A stretch of DNA of 64,000 bases from Aphis gossypii (taxonomy: Eukaryota; Arthropoda; Insecta; Hemiptera; Aphididae), in assembly GCF_020184175.1 (NCBI RefSeq), contig NC_065531.1:20853213-20917212 (forward strand). Reading direction: 5' to 3'. The translations under genes and the position numbers were made by a program. Within the stretch, counting starts at the first letter, position 1. Each line of letters begins with the position of its first letter. The notes beneath the pieces were generated by a model. That model saw only the letters and a program-made list of their open reading frames with translations. It did no database searches and was not told the origin of the DNA. This document shows positions 1 through 13,700 of the stretch, in pieces.

Positions 1-1844
1 TCTAAAGTAATGCAAAATGTAAGTTATTTAATTGCAATTAAAATAAAATATATCATTCGTTCGTTCGTTCAAAAACGCATTAAAAAAAAAATAATAATCA
101 TAGTTGTATTATAATTTATTACACTATAAAAAAAAAAATAATAATAAAATGAAAATATCTTATAATGCATTATAATATTGTTATTAAAACTTAAACTATT
201 TACTGTGATACAAAATGTTGACTTTAAAATATATCTATGCTATATATATATTAATTTATTTTCCGTTGTCATTAGAATAATCTTTATACCTGCACTATGT
301 TCGTATTTATGTAATTTTCTTATGATATCTACAAGTTTGAGAAGTATTGTTATACTTATCTGAAAATGGTTTTTATATTTAATTAGGCAGGTACATGAAG
401 TTATTTAATTGTTTATTTATTTTACGGTATTTTCAATAAATCCAATTTTATAATTAATTCAAACAAAGTTAAAATGGGTAAAATAATATATGTACCTACC
501 TCTATATTATATATTATATAGACACGAATACACGAGATGTATAAATATTTACCTGCACTTAGTGCTTATAATGTTTTTATGTATTTATATTGTATTTCTT
601 CTCTTTTTTTTGTGCTCTATGCATTTTGACTAGTAAAATCATTATAGCATCTTGGCACGAATGCATTCTTTAATGTATATTGGTATATATATTCACTACC
701 CCGATAATATGAAATGTAATATTATTATTATGACTGTATAGGAATATATAAATAATAAATAGGTAATATTTGTTTTATTTTCGCTTTAAACGGCATGATT
801 ATATTTTCCACCAATGTACAATACCAATATATAAAAATATATTTTATTTATTACCAAAATATATACATATCTACTGACAAAAATGAAACAGTTGCCTGTT
901 GTAATGACTATTTCAAGAAAAAGTGGACAGACAATTTATAATTTTGTGTTCTTGAAAGTGAGAAGTTTGCAATGCTGTAAAATACATTTATTTTTACCAT
1001 AATATTTGTTTATATGTCCAAAAATAAAAAATTGTTCAACGTAAAATAAGTTTGCAGTAGGTATTAAATTTGAGTTAGAGAGGAAGCTGTGGAAAATCCA
1101 AAGAACGTATTAATCTGTTGTACGTCAAATTATGCTTCTTGCAAGTAAATCCAATTAGTTATTTACTTTATGGTCATAGTTAAAAAAGTATTTTTACCAA
1201 ACAGAAATAATGTTAAATAGTTACCAGTAATTTGTTAAATCTTTGTAAGGGGCTATTTGTAATACGATAACTTTTTGTAACTTGTAAGAAACATTATACT
1301 TCTACAGTTCTACTACGTGCCATTTGTATTGTTGGTAGAACTTAGATTGTCAGTGCAAAGCAAAGCTTACAAAAACAAAAAAAAAAAATGACCTACTCTG
1401 CATTATAATTTATGTTAGTAATTATAACTTAACTAATTAAAATTCTACGATTCAGATTAACCTTAAAACTATTAATGATTGCGTTAATATAATACTGTAG
1501 TCTACAATTCGTAGCATTTAAAAAGGAATGTTGAATTTAACAAATAATAAGATAATTGTAAATCAAAAATATATAATATATTGGCTAAACGAATTTGAAA
1601 TTATGTTGTTCAATTTATTTTTTTTTTTTAATATAGGTATAACTTATTAGTTAACAAATTATAATATTTCAATACGGTATTATTATTGATAAATCTGAAA
1701 AATAAAAATCACATAAGACTATAACAGGTAATAAGTACTAAGTTTGTATAATGCGTAATATGCAGTATATAACTTACTTACGTATTCAAAAAAATGTATT
1801 TAATATATATTTTATTATACGTCTAAATAACGGTACAGTGTTAG
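1..1844. other. AT-rich non-coding DNA, no gene seen
   Basis: No reading frame here has the length or composition of a real gene, and I recognise no RNA gene. The only distinct items are a short (TTCG)n run of about four units at 55-70 and several A or T homopolymers, for example near 80-90, 1378-1388 and 1619-1630. The texture of taata runs and tatata runs is the background of the whole window. Confidence 0.6.
55..70. repeat. Short (TTCG)n microsatellite
   Basis: About four consecutive TTCG units. It is a minor simple repeat with no visible functional context. Confidence 0.7.
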
Positions 1845-2056
1845 CACCTGACTTCGCCTGGGGAAAAAATTAATCGAAATGCATGTGGCACACCTTTGGA
1901 AGAACAAAATTAGTCTATACATGATTTTTTTGCAAAGTCCTCTACTTAGTTAGTCTACTTTTCTTTGACAATTTCGTTAAAATCGGCTCGATCGTTTTGA
2001 AGATTAGCCGGGACAGACACTTGAGTTGTATTTAGTTGTATAAAAATATAGATTTA
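1845..2056 (+). mobile_element. Non-LTR retrotransposon 3' tail (LINE relic)
   Basis: The segment starts with acctgacttcgcctgg and carries the phrase TTTCGTTAAAATCGGCTCGA, followed by a short linker and an AT tail ending in tataaaaatatagattt. Phrases of the type 'TTCGTcAAAATCGG ... gagatt ... gggacagaca ... tatatagat' are typical of 3' untranslated ends of insect RTE-like non-LTR retrotransposons; that part is family knowledge. No reverse transcriptase or endonuclease coding sequence lies upstream, so this is a 5'-truncated copy, the usual outcome of target-primed reverse transcription. A second tail with the same core phrase and orientation lies at 57215-57754. The clade assignment is less certain than the LINE-tail call. 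Confidence 0.55.
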
Positions 2057-2689
2057 AAATAATTTTATTTTTTGTATAGGTAGTTGTGGATTTTTTTTTT
2101 ATATTGATAAATAATTATAACAAACACGCAGACATAATAATATAATACCTAAGGTTATTACGATTCTGGTTTTTTATCTTATATATGAAGTAATACTTGT
2201 CTTATAGTTTTCACACGATTGAGGACAAACCTATATTATATTATAATTATCATGTCATAACCTCATCAGAACAAATGCAGATGCGATGCATATCATTAAA
2301 CTAAAAAAAATCGAATACTATTTATATATACCAACATTATATCATACAACCGAACAACGGCGGCGTATTTTTAAGACGCGCATGCCAACATTACATGTTA
2401 AATGATAATTATAATTTTTCCTACCGGTTAAAAACGATCTTTTCTATAATATAATAAATCGTCGTCTGCTGTATGCCTATACACACCGTATTGTATTGTA
2501 TGTATTATAATGTAATATTATAATAATAATTCAAGCAAACTGTTTAGTCTGTGTTTACGACGTACTCTAACAAACTGTACCCGATGTCGCTCATTTATTA
2601 TTACAATCTGTATATATTTATAGAAAATAACACACCCTGTTGTAAACTCGTAACAATAACACACTGACACACGCCACTGTTTTATATTT
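2057..2689. other. AT-rich non-coding DNA, no gene seen
   Basis: Contains only AT-rich background with a T-run near 2092-2101. The small frame on the minus strand around 2518-2706 has no recognisable motif. Confidence 0.6.
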
Positions 2690-2930
2690 AAAACCCGAGC
2701 ACACATAGCACTCGTGCAACGAAAGGATAACGGTGACGAGTCTTTGACGGAGAGCGTAAGTGTGCGTGGACACCTTATAAATACGCGTCCTTTCGTCGTG
2801 TGTATACGAAATCTGTTTTTGTCTTATGATCAGCGGGGGAGCGAAGCCTCTTGACGCGGTAGCCAGCCGTTTAGGTTATATAATTATACAAAGGAAGCAT
2901 AGCGTGTGTGACGTGCGTAAACGATGATAA
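2690..2930. promoter_or_regulatory. CpG-rich patch with TATA-like box (candidate promoter)
   Basis: Base composition changes visibly: CG dinucleotides become frequent (ctcgtgcaacg, gtgacgagtc, tacgcgtcc, tcgtcgtg). A TATA-like CTTATAAATACGCG lies near 2773-2786 on the plus strand, and a splice-donor-like agcGTAAGTG lies just upstream near 2754-2763. No clear initiator or start codon with a following frame is present. CpG-rich islands in AT-rich insect genomes often mark unmethylated promoters, but here that is inference from composition. Confidence 0.2.
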
Positions 2931-5049
2931 TATAGTATGCATAATATTCAAAATTATATTGATATATTATATTTATGGTAAACGAACGAGGTGGGGTTGA
3001 AAAATAAATTGTGATCTGTTTAAAATCAATGAGTTTTTTTTTTCTCTAGTCTAACGTTTACTCGCGTCACGTAGATATGGATAATAGGAAATGAACCAGA
3101 TACACCGCCGCTAAACCCTGTCGCGCGTACATAATGTGTGGCTTATGCAGAGACTTCAAAAAGCAGTCACGTCTCCATCCGATACTCGATCGTCGAATAT
3201 AAATATTGTGTAAACCCTATTTATCTACATACTATGTACTATACTCTAATACGCGAGTAATATACATATTATTATGTTATTGGGAAACATACAACGATCG
3301 CAATAGCGATTTACTTATACATCATATTGTTACATTAATCATGGATTATTATGCGTGAAGCTTAAAAATATTAAAACTATAAATAAATAAAAATCGCAAT
3401 AACTGTATAATATAACACACTGATACATGCTCTTGTTTAATATTGAAACTTTATCAAACAAACATTTTTATTTTAATATAATTATAGGTATAACATTTTA
3501 TCTACAGCAGTATAACAAATAAGAACATTGGAATTTTACATTAATTTTTTTCTTCGTAGAGTTTAATTTCTACATTGATTTTTTCGATATTTATACATAG
3601 TTTGAACTTTGAACAAACATAAATTAATAACGTTAACACGTGTACATCAAAATCATATTACAAGAGTAAGTAATAATTGTTTACAGAATTATTAAACTTT
3701 AGAATACAAAATATAATTCTCTGTATTCCCATTTATATAAACGCCTTTAAACAGTAGATGGATATCATATTTTAATGAGATATTACTAAATAGTATAACT
3801 TAAATATATATGTATATAATTGTATCAGACAAATATTTTCTATATTTTATATGCTAAACAGAAAATGTATTTTATTCAAAAATAAATTGCCAAAGTATAA
3901 AAAATATATCTTCTTAGGTTTCTGTCCTAATATACATTTTATGTCTTTATTATATAAATATTATATACATATGTATATGTATACTATATATATATGTATG
4001 TATTAAAAACATATGATATATTATATTATGTGAGTTGTTTTGAGGTCCCCTAAGGCCCAATAGTGACTTTATACTTGCTATGAAGATAACAACAATTCCA
4101 TTTTTAATTTAAAAAAATATATAAAGAGTAATAATGTTTTTTGTTCACATTTTGAGCCCAAGAGTGTTTGTATAATATATTTTTTGGTTAATTTTGGTTG
4201 ATAATTAACTGTAAATTCATTATATCGTCTACAACTATTATTTCACACACAAATTATAATTACTATTTATGGTGTACACAATACACTATACAGCTAATGT
4301 CAGAATACAAACTACAATCTTCAATTACGAGTGATGTAATTAGTAAAAATCGCATTAGAGCCTTACGTATAATCCTCAACATTTTTAGCACAAAAAATTG
4401 TTAACATTTTTATGTCATGTTTATTGTTTTTCAGATCGTAAGAATTTTAATACGCCGGATTTAGTTTAAGTACTATAAGCATAAATATTATCGATTATAA
4501 TATTTGGTTTTAGTCTTATAAATTATACATATTGCGTGCTATCGCAGTATCACCTATATACATATTACAGAAGCCATATGCAAAAACAGGAAGTTTACTT
4601 TACTTGCTTGTCATTTGTACGAGAATTGCTACTGCAGTGGTTGAACACGATTAAAGAGTGAATATCCTTGTATAGAATAATATAAACACGTATTCTGTTT
4701 AAAACCAACCATCTCCCAGATGATACATCAAGATAAACGACAAAAGCAAAGAATAATAACACTTTCATCACTACAGTATATGCATATTAAAATGAATTTG
4801 AATAAAATATAAAAATAGAAGACACACTTTATTTATTTTCATATTCACGCCGTATATTATGCATGTACAATAATATCTTTAAAATAAATTTAAAAATAGT
4901 TGCACTAAGTACTTATTTTTTTGTCACCGAAGTATATGCTAACACCATAAGCGCATATAATTTTAACCGACCGCAATTGTATAAAATAAAGTATATAAAC
5001 ATGTAAATCGTAAATGGGTTGATGGAAATTTACGAAAAATTTATATCCT
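2931..5049. other. AT-rich non-coding DNA, no gene seen
   Basis: No gene recognised. Short TA runs occur near 3955-4000. The small plus-strand frame near 4198-4404 is 68 codons of mixed I/N/S/Y composition with no domain. Confidence 0.55.
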
Positions 5050-5215
5050 AGTATGTGGTATAATAAAACTGTATAATACTCCTTATCCCTGACCAGATAA
5101 ATTCAGTGGGTTTGTATATGGAGAACGGAAGGTCCACTGGAATGGTTCCCCAATGATTTTTATGTCGTACGACCACGCCTTTTACGATTTGTGACCAGAC
5201 ATTACGACTTCTCTT
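5050..5215. other. Unassigned less AT-rich patch, possible repeat fragment
   Basis: About 160 bases with more balanced composition than their surroundings (ccctgaccagata, ggagaacggaaggtccactgg, gtacgaccacgcc). It ends at a 15-T run at 5222-5236, which could be a minus-strand A-tail. I do not recognise a family. It may be a fragment of a dispersed repeat or a small conserved element. Confidence 0.2.
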
Positions 5216-8200
5216 ATAAAGTTTTTTTTTTTTTTTGAGGGTAAAAACCTTTTATATAAGAAATTCTCCACACATTGAAGTTGTTGCCTTGTAGTGTGAA
5301 GAGAAAATAATGTTCCGACACGTTTTAGTTCATACAATTTTTTTTTTCATTTATTTACAATTGCGTTGAAATGCGCCGTCGCATCAAATTTTTGTAACAA
5401 GAAATGAGAAACTAGAAAAATTATACTCCTAAGCATATGGGTATTATACGAGGAATTGAGTACAACTAAACACAAAAAAAAAATAGAACTACCTATATAA
5501 ACCTAACGCAGGATCCAGAATAAAAGTTCAAATCACGCAATCACTTTATTGTTTCTTTCTATCATAGTGTACCTACTACGTGTACATTTATTGGGTATTT
5601 AGGTATATATTTATATATATATATATATTTGTGCGTGTAGAGATACTTACGCCCGATAATAGAAAATGAAGACTATAATTTATAAACTATAATAGTGCCA
5701 TAATAAATATTAAGTATATCATTCGATATAGAACGAATTGAACATAGACCATAGTTTTTATTCAGGTTTAATAATATAATATATTGATTGGATTTAAATC
5801 GATATATTGTCGTTATATGAGTGTTTTATAAGCATTTAGAATCGGCTATAAACAAACCAACTGGTAAAACAATTAGTATTTGTATATAATATACGTGGGA
5901 ATAATGTGTTATTTTATGATCGCACTTCATTAAGTACCTTTTTATTGTAAAATGTACTTATAATCTATCGTTATTCATTTGTATCGGTGGAAAATATAAT
6001 ATTTAATATTAAAATATCATCTTGTACTAGGTAACAGCGTGTTTGTGATTAATATGGTGAGTATTAATTATTGTTTGATCATTTTAAAATTATTAACATT
6101 TCAAATTACCTATTGGCTATTATCTAATTTATTATTATTTTATTTTATTTATATCATATTATATTAATTAATATTAATATGCAATACAAATAAATTTTTT
6201 CAGAGAAAAAAATTCATTGGTATGACTACAAATATATTATACATAAGTAATAAATAATAATAAGCTAACTACATATTCAAGTAAAAGTATCGTTTTTTTT
6301 TTTTTTTTTTAATAAAATATTAAAGATGAATATTAATAATATTAAAAAAGTCTCTTGACCATTTCCTTATCAGCTGGCATTTTGTATCGGTTAGGTCTAA
6401 AAAATTTAATTTGATATATTTTTGAAAATTTTGATGTACTTAATTCAAAGTTTTAATCAGTGGTTTTTCAGTTATTTAAACGTTTATATGATTAAGATAG
6501 TATGGTTCTTAAAAAATAGTCTTTACAAATATAAAATAGATGCAATATTTATAGATTATAGACCATTTTTTACAAATTAAGAATGTCAATAAATTAATAT
6601 AAATAACTACAATTTTATATATAATCTTAGTCCCGAATGTTCCAAACCTATTATTTTGAACATAATATTATCTTTATAGTTTATAGTAGGTATATACAAA
6701 ATAAAATAATTCAAAAACTTATAGTTGGAATTTTTATTTGAATAGCGAACATTTTCAGAAAATTATATGCTAAATAATTTACTATAGAAAAGGGAGACTT
6801 TTATTTAAAAAGCTGAAATTTGTAACCTAACCTAACCTTAGGTAGTTTAAAAAATCTCTGTAATTTTATATGGTATCTTATTTAAAAAATTCAATCAAAT
6901 TTCAAATAATTTTGTTATTGAAAAGAAAAATAGAGTGAGCATTCTTTGTGAATTACATACATATAACATTTTAGTTGGTGGTCTCTCTGAAACAAAAATG
7001 TTTGTGGTCATTGATAAAAAAATGTTGTATACCACTAGTTTACATTATCATGATCATTCATTTTAGTTTATTGTAGGTATAGACTTTTGCAACTTTTTAC
7101 CAACTTTTCACTTTTGCTATATACTCGAACTTCTCTGTCTTAATAGAGCGACTACATGTAGGTAGTGTTTCCATTTTTCAGACGTAGAAGGTAGACAGTT
7201 TGCATTCAACAGAACCAGGTGTTTTGTGTGTTGTTAAAGATAACTTTAATCTTAGCGTGAATTATCTACATATTAATGTATTATATAACATAAATACAAG
7301 AATATTACTGAAGTATCAGTAATTGTATGTTTTGGTTTTTTACGATGTTAAAGTTTTTAACTGAGTTATAAATATTTATATATTATATTGTGCATTTGTA
7401 TATTTTATACACTATTTTCTCACATAAAAATTTAAATATCGAAAAACCCAACGTTTAAACGCATAAATGCTCCTATTTTGTAGTTTTTAATAGGTCAATT
7501 TACTCTAATGTTAAAGCTAAGAAGATAAAATTAGTTTTGCTGAATGCAACTATGTTGTATACGTTTGGAAAACGTCGAAAACACAATATGTGTGTACTCT
7601 TAATTCAATCACATCAGTGCCGGTAATCTTCATTTATTAACTAATTGGTTTGTACAATAATATATTTCTTTAAAACAATTTCGTATTATTATATTTACAA
7701 ATAATGTGAAAATAAAACATGATTTCATATTATTGAGTAAAAAATATAAATTAAAGAGATAAATTAGGAGTTATAATAGTTGTTTTTACTTGGGAGTCAA
7801 TTAATTTAATTTCTACTTTACTCTAAAATAATTACATTTTATACGATATAAGTAATTTTTATTTTATGGTAAAATAATTAAATATTCCCATCTATAATTT
7901 ATGGAATAATTCAATACTTTCCAAATCGCCAAAAAGATACTGTACCTATAGTTTTTTACGACATCAGTTTTATTTTCTGTTTGAGTGACTGTCAGATATT
8001 TAATATTTCTTTACTATTCTTCTCAATGCATTTTTTATCTTTATCATTTTTTCCTTCGTGATTTTTTGTTTTATAATAATTCAGTTATTTTATTATCGAG
8101 CAACGTTCTAAAAGTAAGTAAATTTCATTTAATTAAAACATTATTTTCAATATACAATATAAATACAATATTATATATATTGAGATTATTATCAGTTCTA

Positions 8201-9584
8201 ATTTGGACTATTTAATGCTATACAGCGATAAAAACGTTGCTTATAAAAGTGATTCAATTATCTGGCTAGTTGAAAAAGCCACTCATTTATAATGTGCGAT
8301 TTTGTGTGCTCCATCTAAATACAGAGACATGTGACACACTTAAATTAAGCCATATCGATGGGGTTTAGAAGTCTATGACTTCATTTTAACGACTTAAGAA
8401 GATGTCACACCCACATGTGTTATCTTTGTCTTACAAACATACAATATGGAAAATTAATTACTTTTATAGTAGAGTCGATTTTGTGTTGTCAACTTAATAT
8501 TTTATAGTGAATTGACCAAGGTAATTTAGAAGACAATAATAATAAAAAAAAATAATTAACGTCATTTGATTCTATGATAGTGTTTAGTGATTACTAATAA
8601 GTGATGGCCAGCACGTAGTACGACCGTTAAAATTAAGTACATACGTCAGTGACTGAAAAGTCTAAACAATGCATAAAATTTGCCTCGTAACCAGTGAAAA
8701 CTAATAATTAACATTTTTACTATTCGTGCTAAAAAATATCAAGAAAATAAAATTACTGAATTAAATAATTTTCTCTAATTTTTCTTTTTTCTTTTACATA
8801 GGTACATTCCAACATTCCTGTTGTAAAAATATTCATATTGTTTTATTTAGTCTTATAATGTAAACTTATATCTTCTTATATTATAAATATTGTTAGTCAA
8901 TAACTTTAGTACCTATAGTTGAGGCTCAAATAAATAAATAAAAAATAAACTATAATTGCAGTGCAACAACTGTCATTGGTGACAAATAAATTATCTATTA
9001 TTCTTCACCTTAATAAACACTTTAATATATGTGAGCTGAATACGAAATAATGACAATGTTAGATGAACATTTCCAAAAATACATTTTTGGAAAAATACGT
9101 TTCCTTAAAATATTTAATAAAAATACAATATAATATTATTATAACACGCATTGCAAGTAATTCCATGATATTAAATACATTTTCAAATTTGGAAAATTAC
9201 TTAAGGTATGTATTTGAGTTTTTTTACATGAAATAGTTAAAAATTTTAATTTTAATTATTAAATTCTCTCAGGAATTTCTTGAAAGTTAAATTTTTTAAA
9301 TTTAACATCTATTCAAATACGTATGAAATACGAAATGATTTGCATGTCAGCAGCGGTAGACAGTACTTTTTTTGGAGGAATAAATTGATGTTATAGTTTA
9401 TAATTCATATAAAGGTATTGATTATGTATAATGTATATTGTGGGATTATATTATAATATAGGTAGTAGAATAGTATTTATAAAACTATAGTAATAACGAA
9501 ACGATTATTTTAAGCAAATTCATGAATTTCCGTAAAGTGTGATATTATATTGGGTTTTCGTAAAAATAATATTATATAGAATGC
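5216..9584. other. AT-rich non-coding DNA, no gene seen
   Basis: Contains homopolymer runs (T15 at 5222-5236, T18 at 6293-6310), a TA microsatellite at 5611-5628 and a short CCTAACCTAACC motif near 6833-6844. No coding frame, RNA gene or transposon end could be supported. Confidence 0.55.
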
Positions 9585-9588
9585 TATT

Positions 9589-9798
9589 ATGAAAATATTA
9601 TACATCATCGAGTTGTTGAGGGCACAAATTGTCTTTCAAGACTCAAGGTCGTTTGGGCCACGCGTAGAAGAATGCGGGTCAGACGACTGTATGGCATATG
9701 GTCGGCTAAGAAAACTTAATGGGAAAAAACTGAAACGAACAACAACCACGCTGAACAAAAAGTGGACGGTATCCAAATTGTTGTGTGATCGCTTGTGA
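9589..9798 (+). other. Unrecognised 69-codon frame of less AT-biased composition
   Basis: An ATG-initiated frame encodes a 69-residue, lysine- and arginine-rich sequence (GRLRKLNGKKLKR in the middle) that is less dominated by I/Y/N than most frames in this window. I see no signal peptide, membrane segment or known motif, and an overlapping frame on the other strand (9716-9919) is equally open. The whole patch, about 9590-9830, has higher GC than its neighbours. I cannot call it a gene; it could be an exon, a short repeat fragment or chance. Confidence 0.12.
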
Positions 9799-9829
9799 AA
9801 CAACCCACAAAAACTACATTACTACGCGT

Positions 9830-12800
9830 AAAACAAGACGCCATAAAAAACAAACAAAAAAATATCTTACGAAAATATAACGGTCGATTAAGATGCGTGT
9901 TACGTTTTTTGTTTATCACACACCTTACAATATAATATTATAAATATATATAAAACATATAAGCATTTTGCTTTTACGGTGTCATTATGTGCGATAAACA
10001 AAACCGCCTCTCTGTGTGTAGTGTACAGTGTTTAGACTTTATATTATACTTATCATGGTGTTATTATATTATTATTAAGTACTGCATTTTCTTGTTTTTC
10101 GTATAAGACGTGAACGCCGCGTTGTGACTATGTTTTTGTCCACTTTTTTTATCTTTATACCTTCTCATCACAATCTGAATAATATTATTATATCCGTAGA
10201 TAAATTGATTATAATTTAACAAAAAAAAAAAAAAAAATCACATATTTATAAATAAATATACTGTATATTTTAGTATTCAGGTGTCTTCTATAGAGAAATA
10301 CCCATTTTTCAAAAAGATTTAACATTTTTAAAAATATCTTTTTCAAATGATTCGATGTCAGTATAGTATCACAAAATATTATTTTCATTATTTTATATGT
10401 TATATTGTTATAATATAATACTTAACTGATTTTTTTTTTTTAGTGTCATAACATACCTTTTTAATTTCATATTTTTCTGAATAGGTACTTCTAATTTCGA
10501 ATGGGTAGTTAGTTGATAATAACTTTTAAAATGTATAATAAGCGTAGTTTAGTGGCATAAGGGCACCCTAAAAATGTTCGTCTACTACTGTAATAATCTA
10601 AACTTTAAGTACCCATTTAAAAAGTTATATATATATATAAATATGATTTGTATATTATATTTATAATATGAAATAAAAAATATGTTCTGTCACTTTTACT
10701 TAAAAGTTATAATGTTAAAAATAGTTACATTTTTTCGAAAAAACGAGTGTTTATATTTTAAAGATTTACCTTATATTATTTTACCTAAAGAAAAAAAGAT
10801 GTATTCTGTATTTAATGGAATGATGGGAGAGTATCAACAGGTATAATATAATAAGTAATATATTTCAGCCGAGTCTGAATTTTGTGAACGCAATGTATTT
10901 CTACTTATTTTCATAACAATAGTTATTAGAATATTTTGTATAACTTAGTGAATTAAAATTCCAGTGGTTAGTAAGTTGTTGTGTATCTACTTATGTTATA
11001 ACAAAGCTGAGTGATAAAATGTCACACTCGTCATACAATAATAAGTGAGTGAGTTCTGAGAAAATACGTTTAAATTCGCGTTGTATACTGTGGATTAAAA
11101 CTGTAATTCAAAAATCACAAACACCACTACACGATGGACAATAGAATAAATAAAGCGAAATTATTAAAAGTTGATTATTTATCTAGTCAAGTTTAAATAT
11201 TTTAACACAATCATCCAACAGTTAAACAACTCACCAGTTATCACACTAAGTTTTCCATATTTTAATCTAGATACTTCTGCTATAGTGATAATTTATAATT
11301 GTTTATAAGAAAATAATTAATCGAATTGAAGAATTAATCTAACTAGAAAGGCGAAAAAGGTTTATTGAGTATGTAGTAAAATTATTCAGATAAATTAATT
11401 TTCCAGTAATTGAAAATTGAAGTTATTGAACTGTGTCTACTGTAACATATCATACTTCGGTTCTTCGGCAGTAAGTTTTTTAAACGATTTCCGATAAATA
11501 TGTATGTAACAGAATAATCATCGTCTCCTAAGAAAAATATTATCAACAATACATTATTATATAATTTAATGAGTATGGCAATAAAATATTAAGTAATCAA
11601 TGTACAATTTAATATTATAATGGAGTATTGGAGTGCATGAGTGATAGTGTTGTATACAATCATTTTTTTTTTTAACAAATCCCAATGAGTACCTAATGAT
11701 AACATTTGTTATAAAAACTTATTATTATTTATGCCATTTATGGAAGTAATGCAAAAAAATTATTTTATTTGACTGTCCAAGTGAATATACGTGCTGTACT
11801 AGTATTACTAATTATTGAAAAAAACACAAGTATGTTGATTTTAGCAAACTATTGTATTTAATATTTTCCATTAGGAAATATTTTAAATAATAACTTGTCT
11901 TAGTGTTAAAAATATATATTTTAAAATTTCTACTGAATATTCTCTGCTTACTTCAATTGAATATATTTTCTTGTATCATTTTCTCTATTAAACTATTATT
12001 TATACATCTAAACACTTTTTTTCATTATTATTACTTATCATAAAGCGGTTTTTTAATTTAGCTTTAAAGTTTAACATTATTTTAATTTTATGTCTTTTGA
12101 AAATGTATCTGTATATTTTAATATACGAAAATTTGAATCAATAGTTTATTATTTATGAGTATTTCGAGTTAGGATGGTGAGGAAAGTTGAGAGGTGCCTG
12201 TGGTTTATATTATGTATACAATATAGAGTATATATTCCTCAACATTTTGCCGTTCTAGTCCGCTCATCGAAAACTTCGAATGCTCATCAATAATAAACTA
12301 TTAGATATCTGATATTTACGTACACATTTTTTGAAAATACGATATTAAAAATAAATGGGTTGCCGGTGGCGTTTAAAAAGATTATACATATTATAAACAA
12401 TCACTACGATAAAAAATAATAAAAATATCTACACACATAAATAACTACATCGAATCATGCACAAGAATATGTTTTTACGGAAACATTGAGAAAATGAGAT
12501 TAAGGACTCGTATAAACTAAAAAAGTGACTCAAATACCAACTTATATAACGAAATGTATATCATGTATGTATGCTACTAGAAATATATGACTAATATCTA
12601 TACTTAGTAAATGCATGTAAAGGTCAAGCAGCAGGTAGTATATCGAATGTAAATGAGCATCCGTCGAGTTTTACATAATTTTCGTTTTGAATAAAAACTA
12701 CTGCAGTGAAATTTATAAGCTAATAATATGACATATTATAAGAATATAAATAAATACACTATGTATGAAAAGGATGAATTTTTCAATTATCTCGATTAGA

Positions 12801-13420
12801 TATAAAGAACATTGATGCTGACTAATGTTGGTCAAAACAACTATGCGGATAAAGTTCATAATATGGATATATTCTATTTGGTACCTTTGTAATATTTAAA
12901 AGTCATAAATAAATTTCAATAAATATACATATTCATTGAATTTTGTCAGTATAATAATAAAAATAAAAATATATTTTGTTAATTAATAAAAATAAAGCTA
13001 AGCAATTCTAAACAATTTTTGAAAATAAAATAAACTTAATTCATTATTATTAGTAATCATGGATGATGGATAAGGATAACGATTAAACTTTAAATTGTGA
13101 GGTATATACGTATATGCGTATATACAATATTATAATTTATTTATTTATTAAATGTCGTAGTCACATTGTTTTTATTTTAACATCAATAATCATCCGTTAT
13201 CATAATATATCGTCTTAATTATCTTTTGTAATTGACAATTTGGTTGAAAGTATAATTATTAAAATCGATCGTTTTTAACTCTAATCATCAGTTAGCTATG
13301 AAAATTGTTTTAACAAACACTGGCGTAGAGACAAATCTAAAATAATATTCAACGCGTTGTTTTCGTTTACGGCTACTACATAATATAATATAAAGTGGAC
13401 AAATATGATAAACCTACATA
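9830..13420. other. AT-rich non-coding DNA, no gene seen
   Basis: No gene recognised. An A17 run lies at 10221-10237 and a T-run near 10431-10441. A near-perfect small hairpin lies at 12911-12946. Confidence 0.55.
12911..12946. repeat. Small near-perfect inverted repeat
   Basis: Two arms of about 16 bases (core TTCAATAAATAT against ATATTCATTGAA) are separated by only two bases, with two mismatches. Such a tight hairpin in AT-rich DNA can arise by chance. Nothing nearby suggests a terminator or RNA gene. Confidence 0.4.
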
Positions 13421-13700
13421 TAGTCATCTCGTTTCGGTTTATTTGGATCGCCGTCGTAGTAGGTATAATAGTAGAATGTTAAATTTGTCTTGAAGCTAAT
13501 TCGTTTTATAGACCACGCGTATCATCAGTTACTAACGTCGACTGTACCAAATCGAGCGCTGCCGAATAAATTTCAATTTGTCACTATTTATACATATTTA
13601 TACCTATTGCAGATAACTCGAGACGAACCGTATATATGCGAACGTCACGCTCTGGTTTTCATTACCAATAACGATATTATGAGATAGGGTGTACCAAACA
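13421..13700. promoter_or_regulatory. CpG-enriched patch, function unknown
   Basis: CG dinucleotides are frequent (tcgtttcgg, gatcgccgtcgtag, gtcgactg, cgagcgctgccg, cgagacgaaccg). A 65-codon plus-strand frame crosses it (13490-13687) without a recognisable motif. It could be a regulatory patch or an exon fragment; nothing decides between these. Confidence 0.15.

Noticed and set aside
6826..6845. CCTAACCTAACCTTAGG, resembling the insect telomere repeat TTAGG
   Set aside because: Only two to three units and inverted at the end; too short to be an interstitial telomere array.
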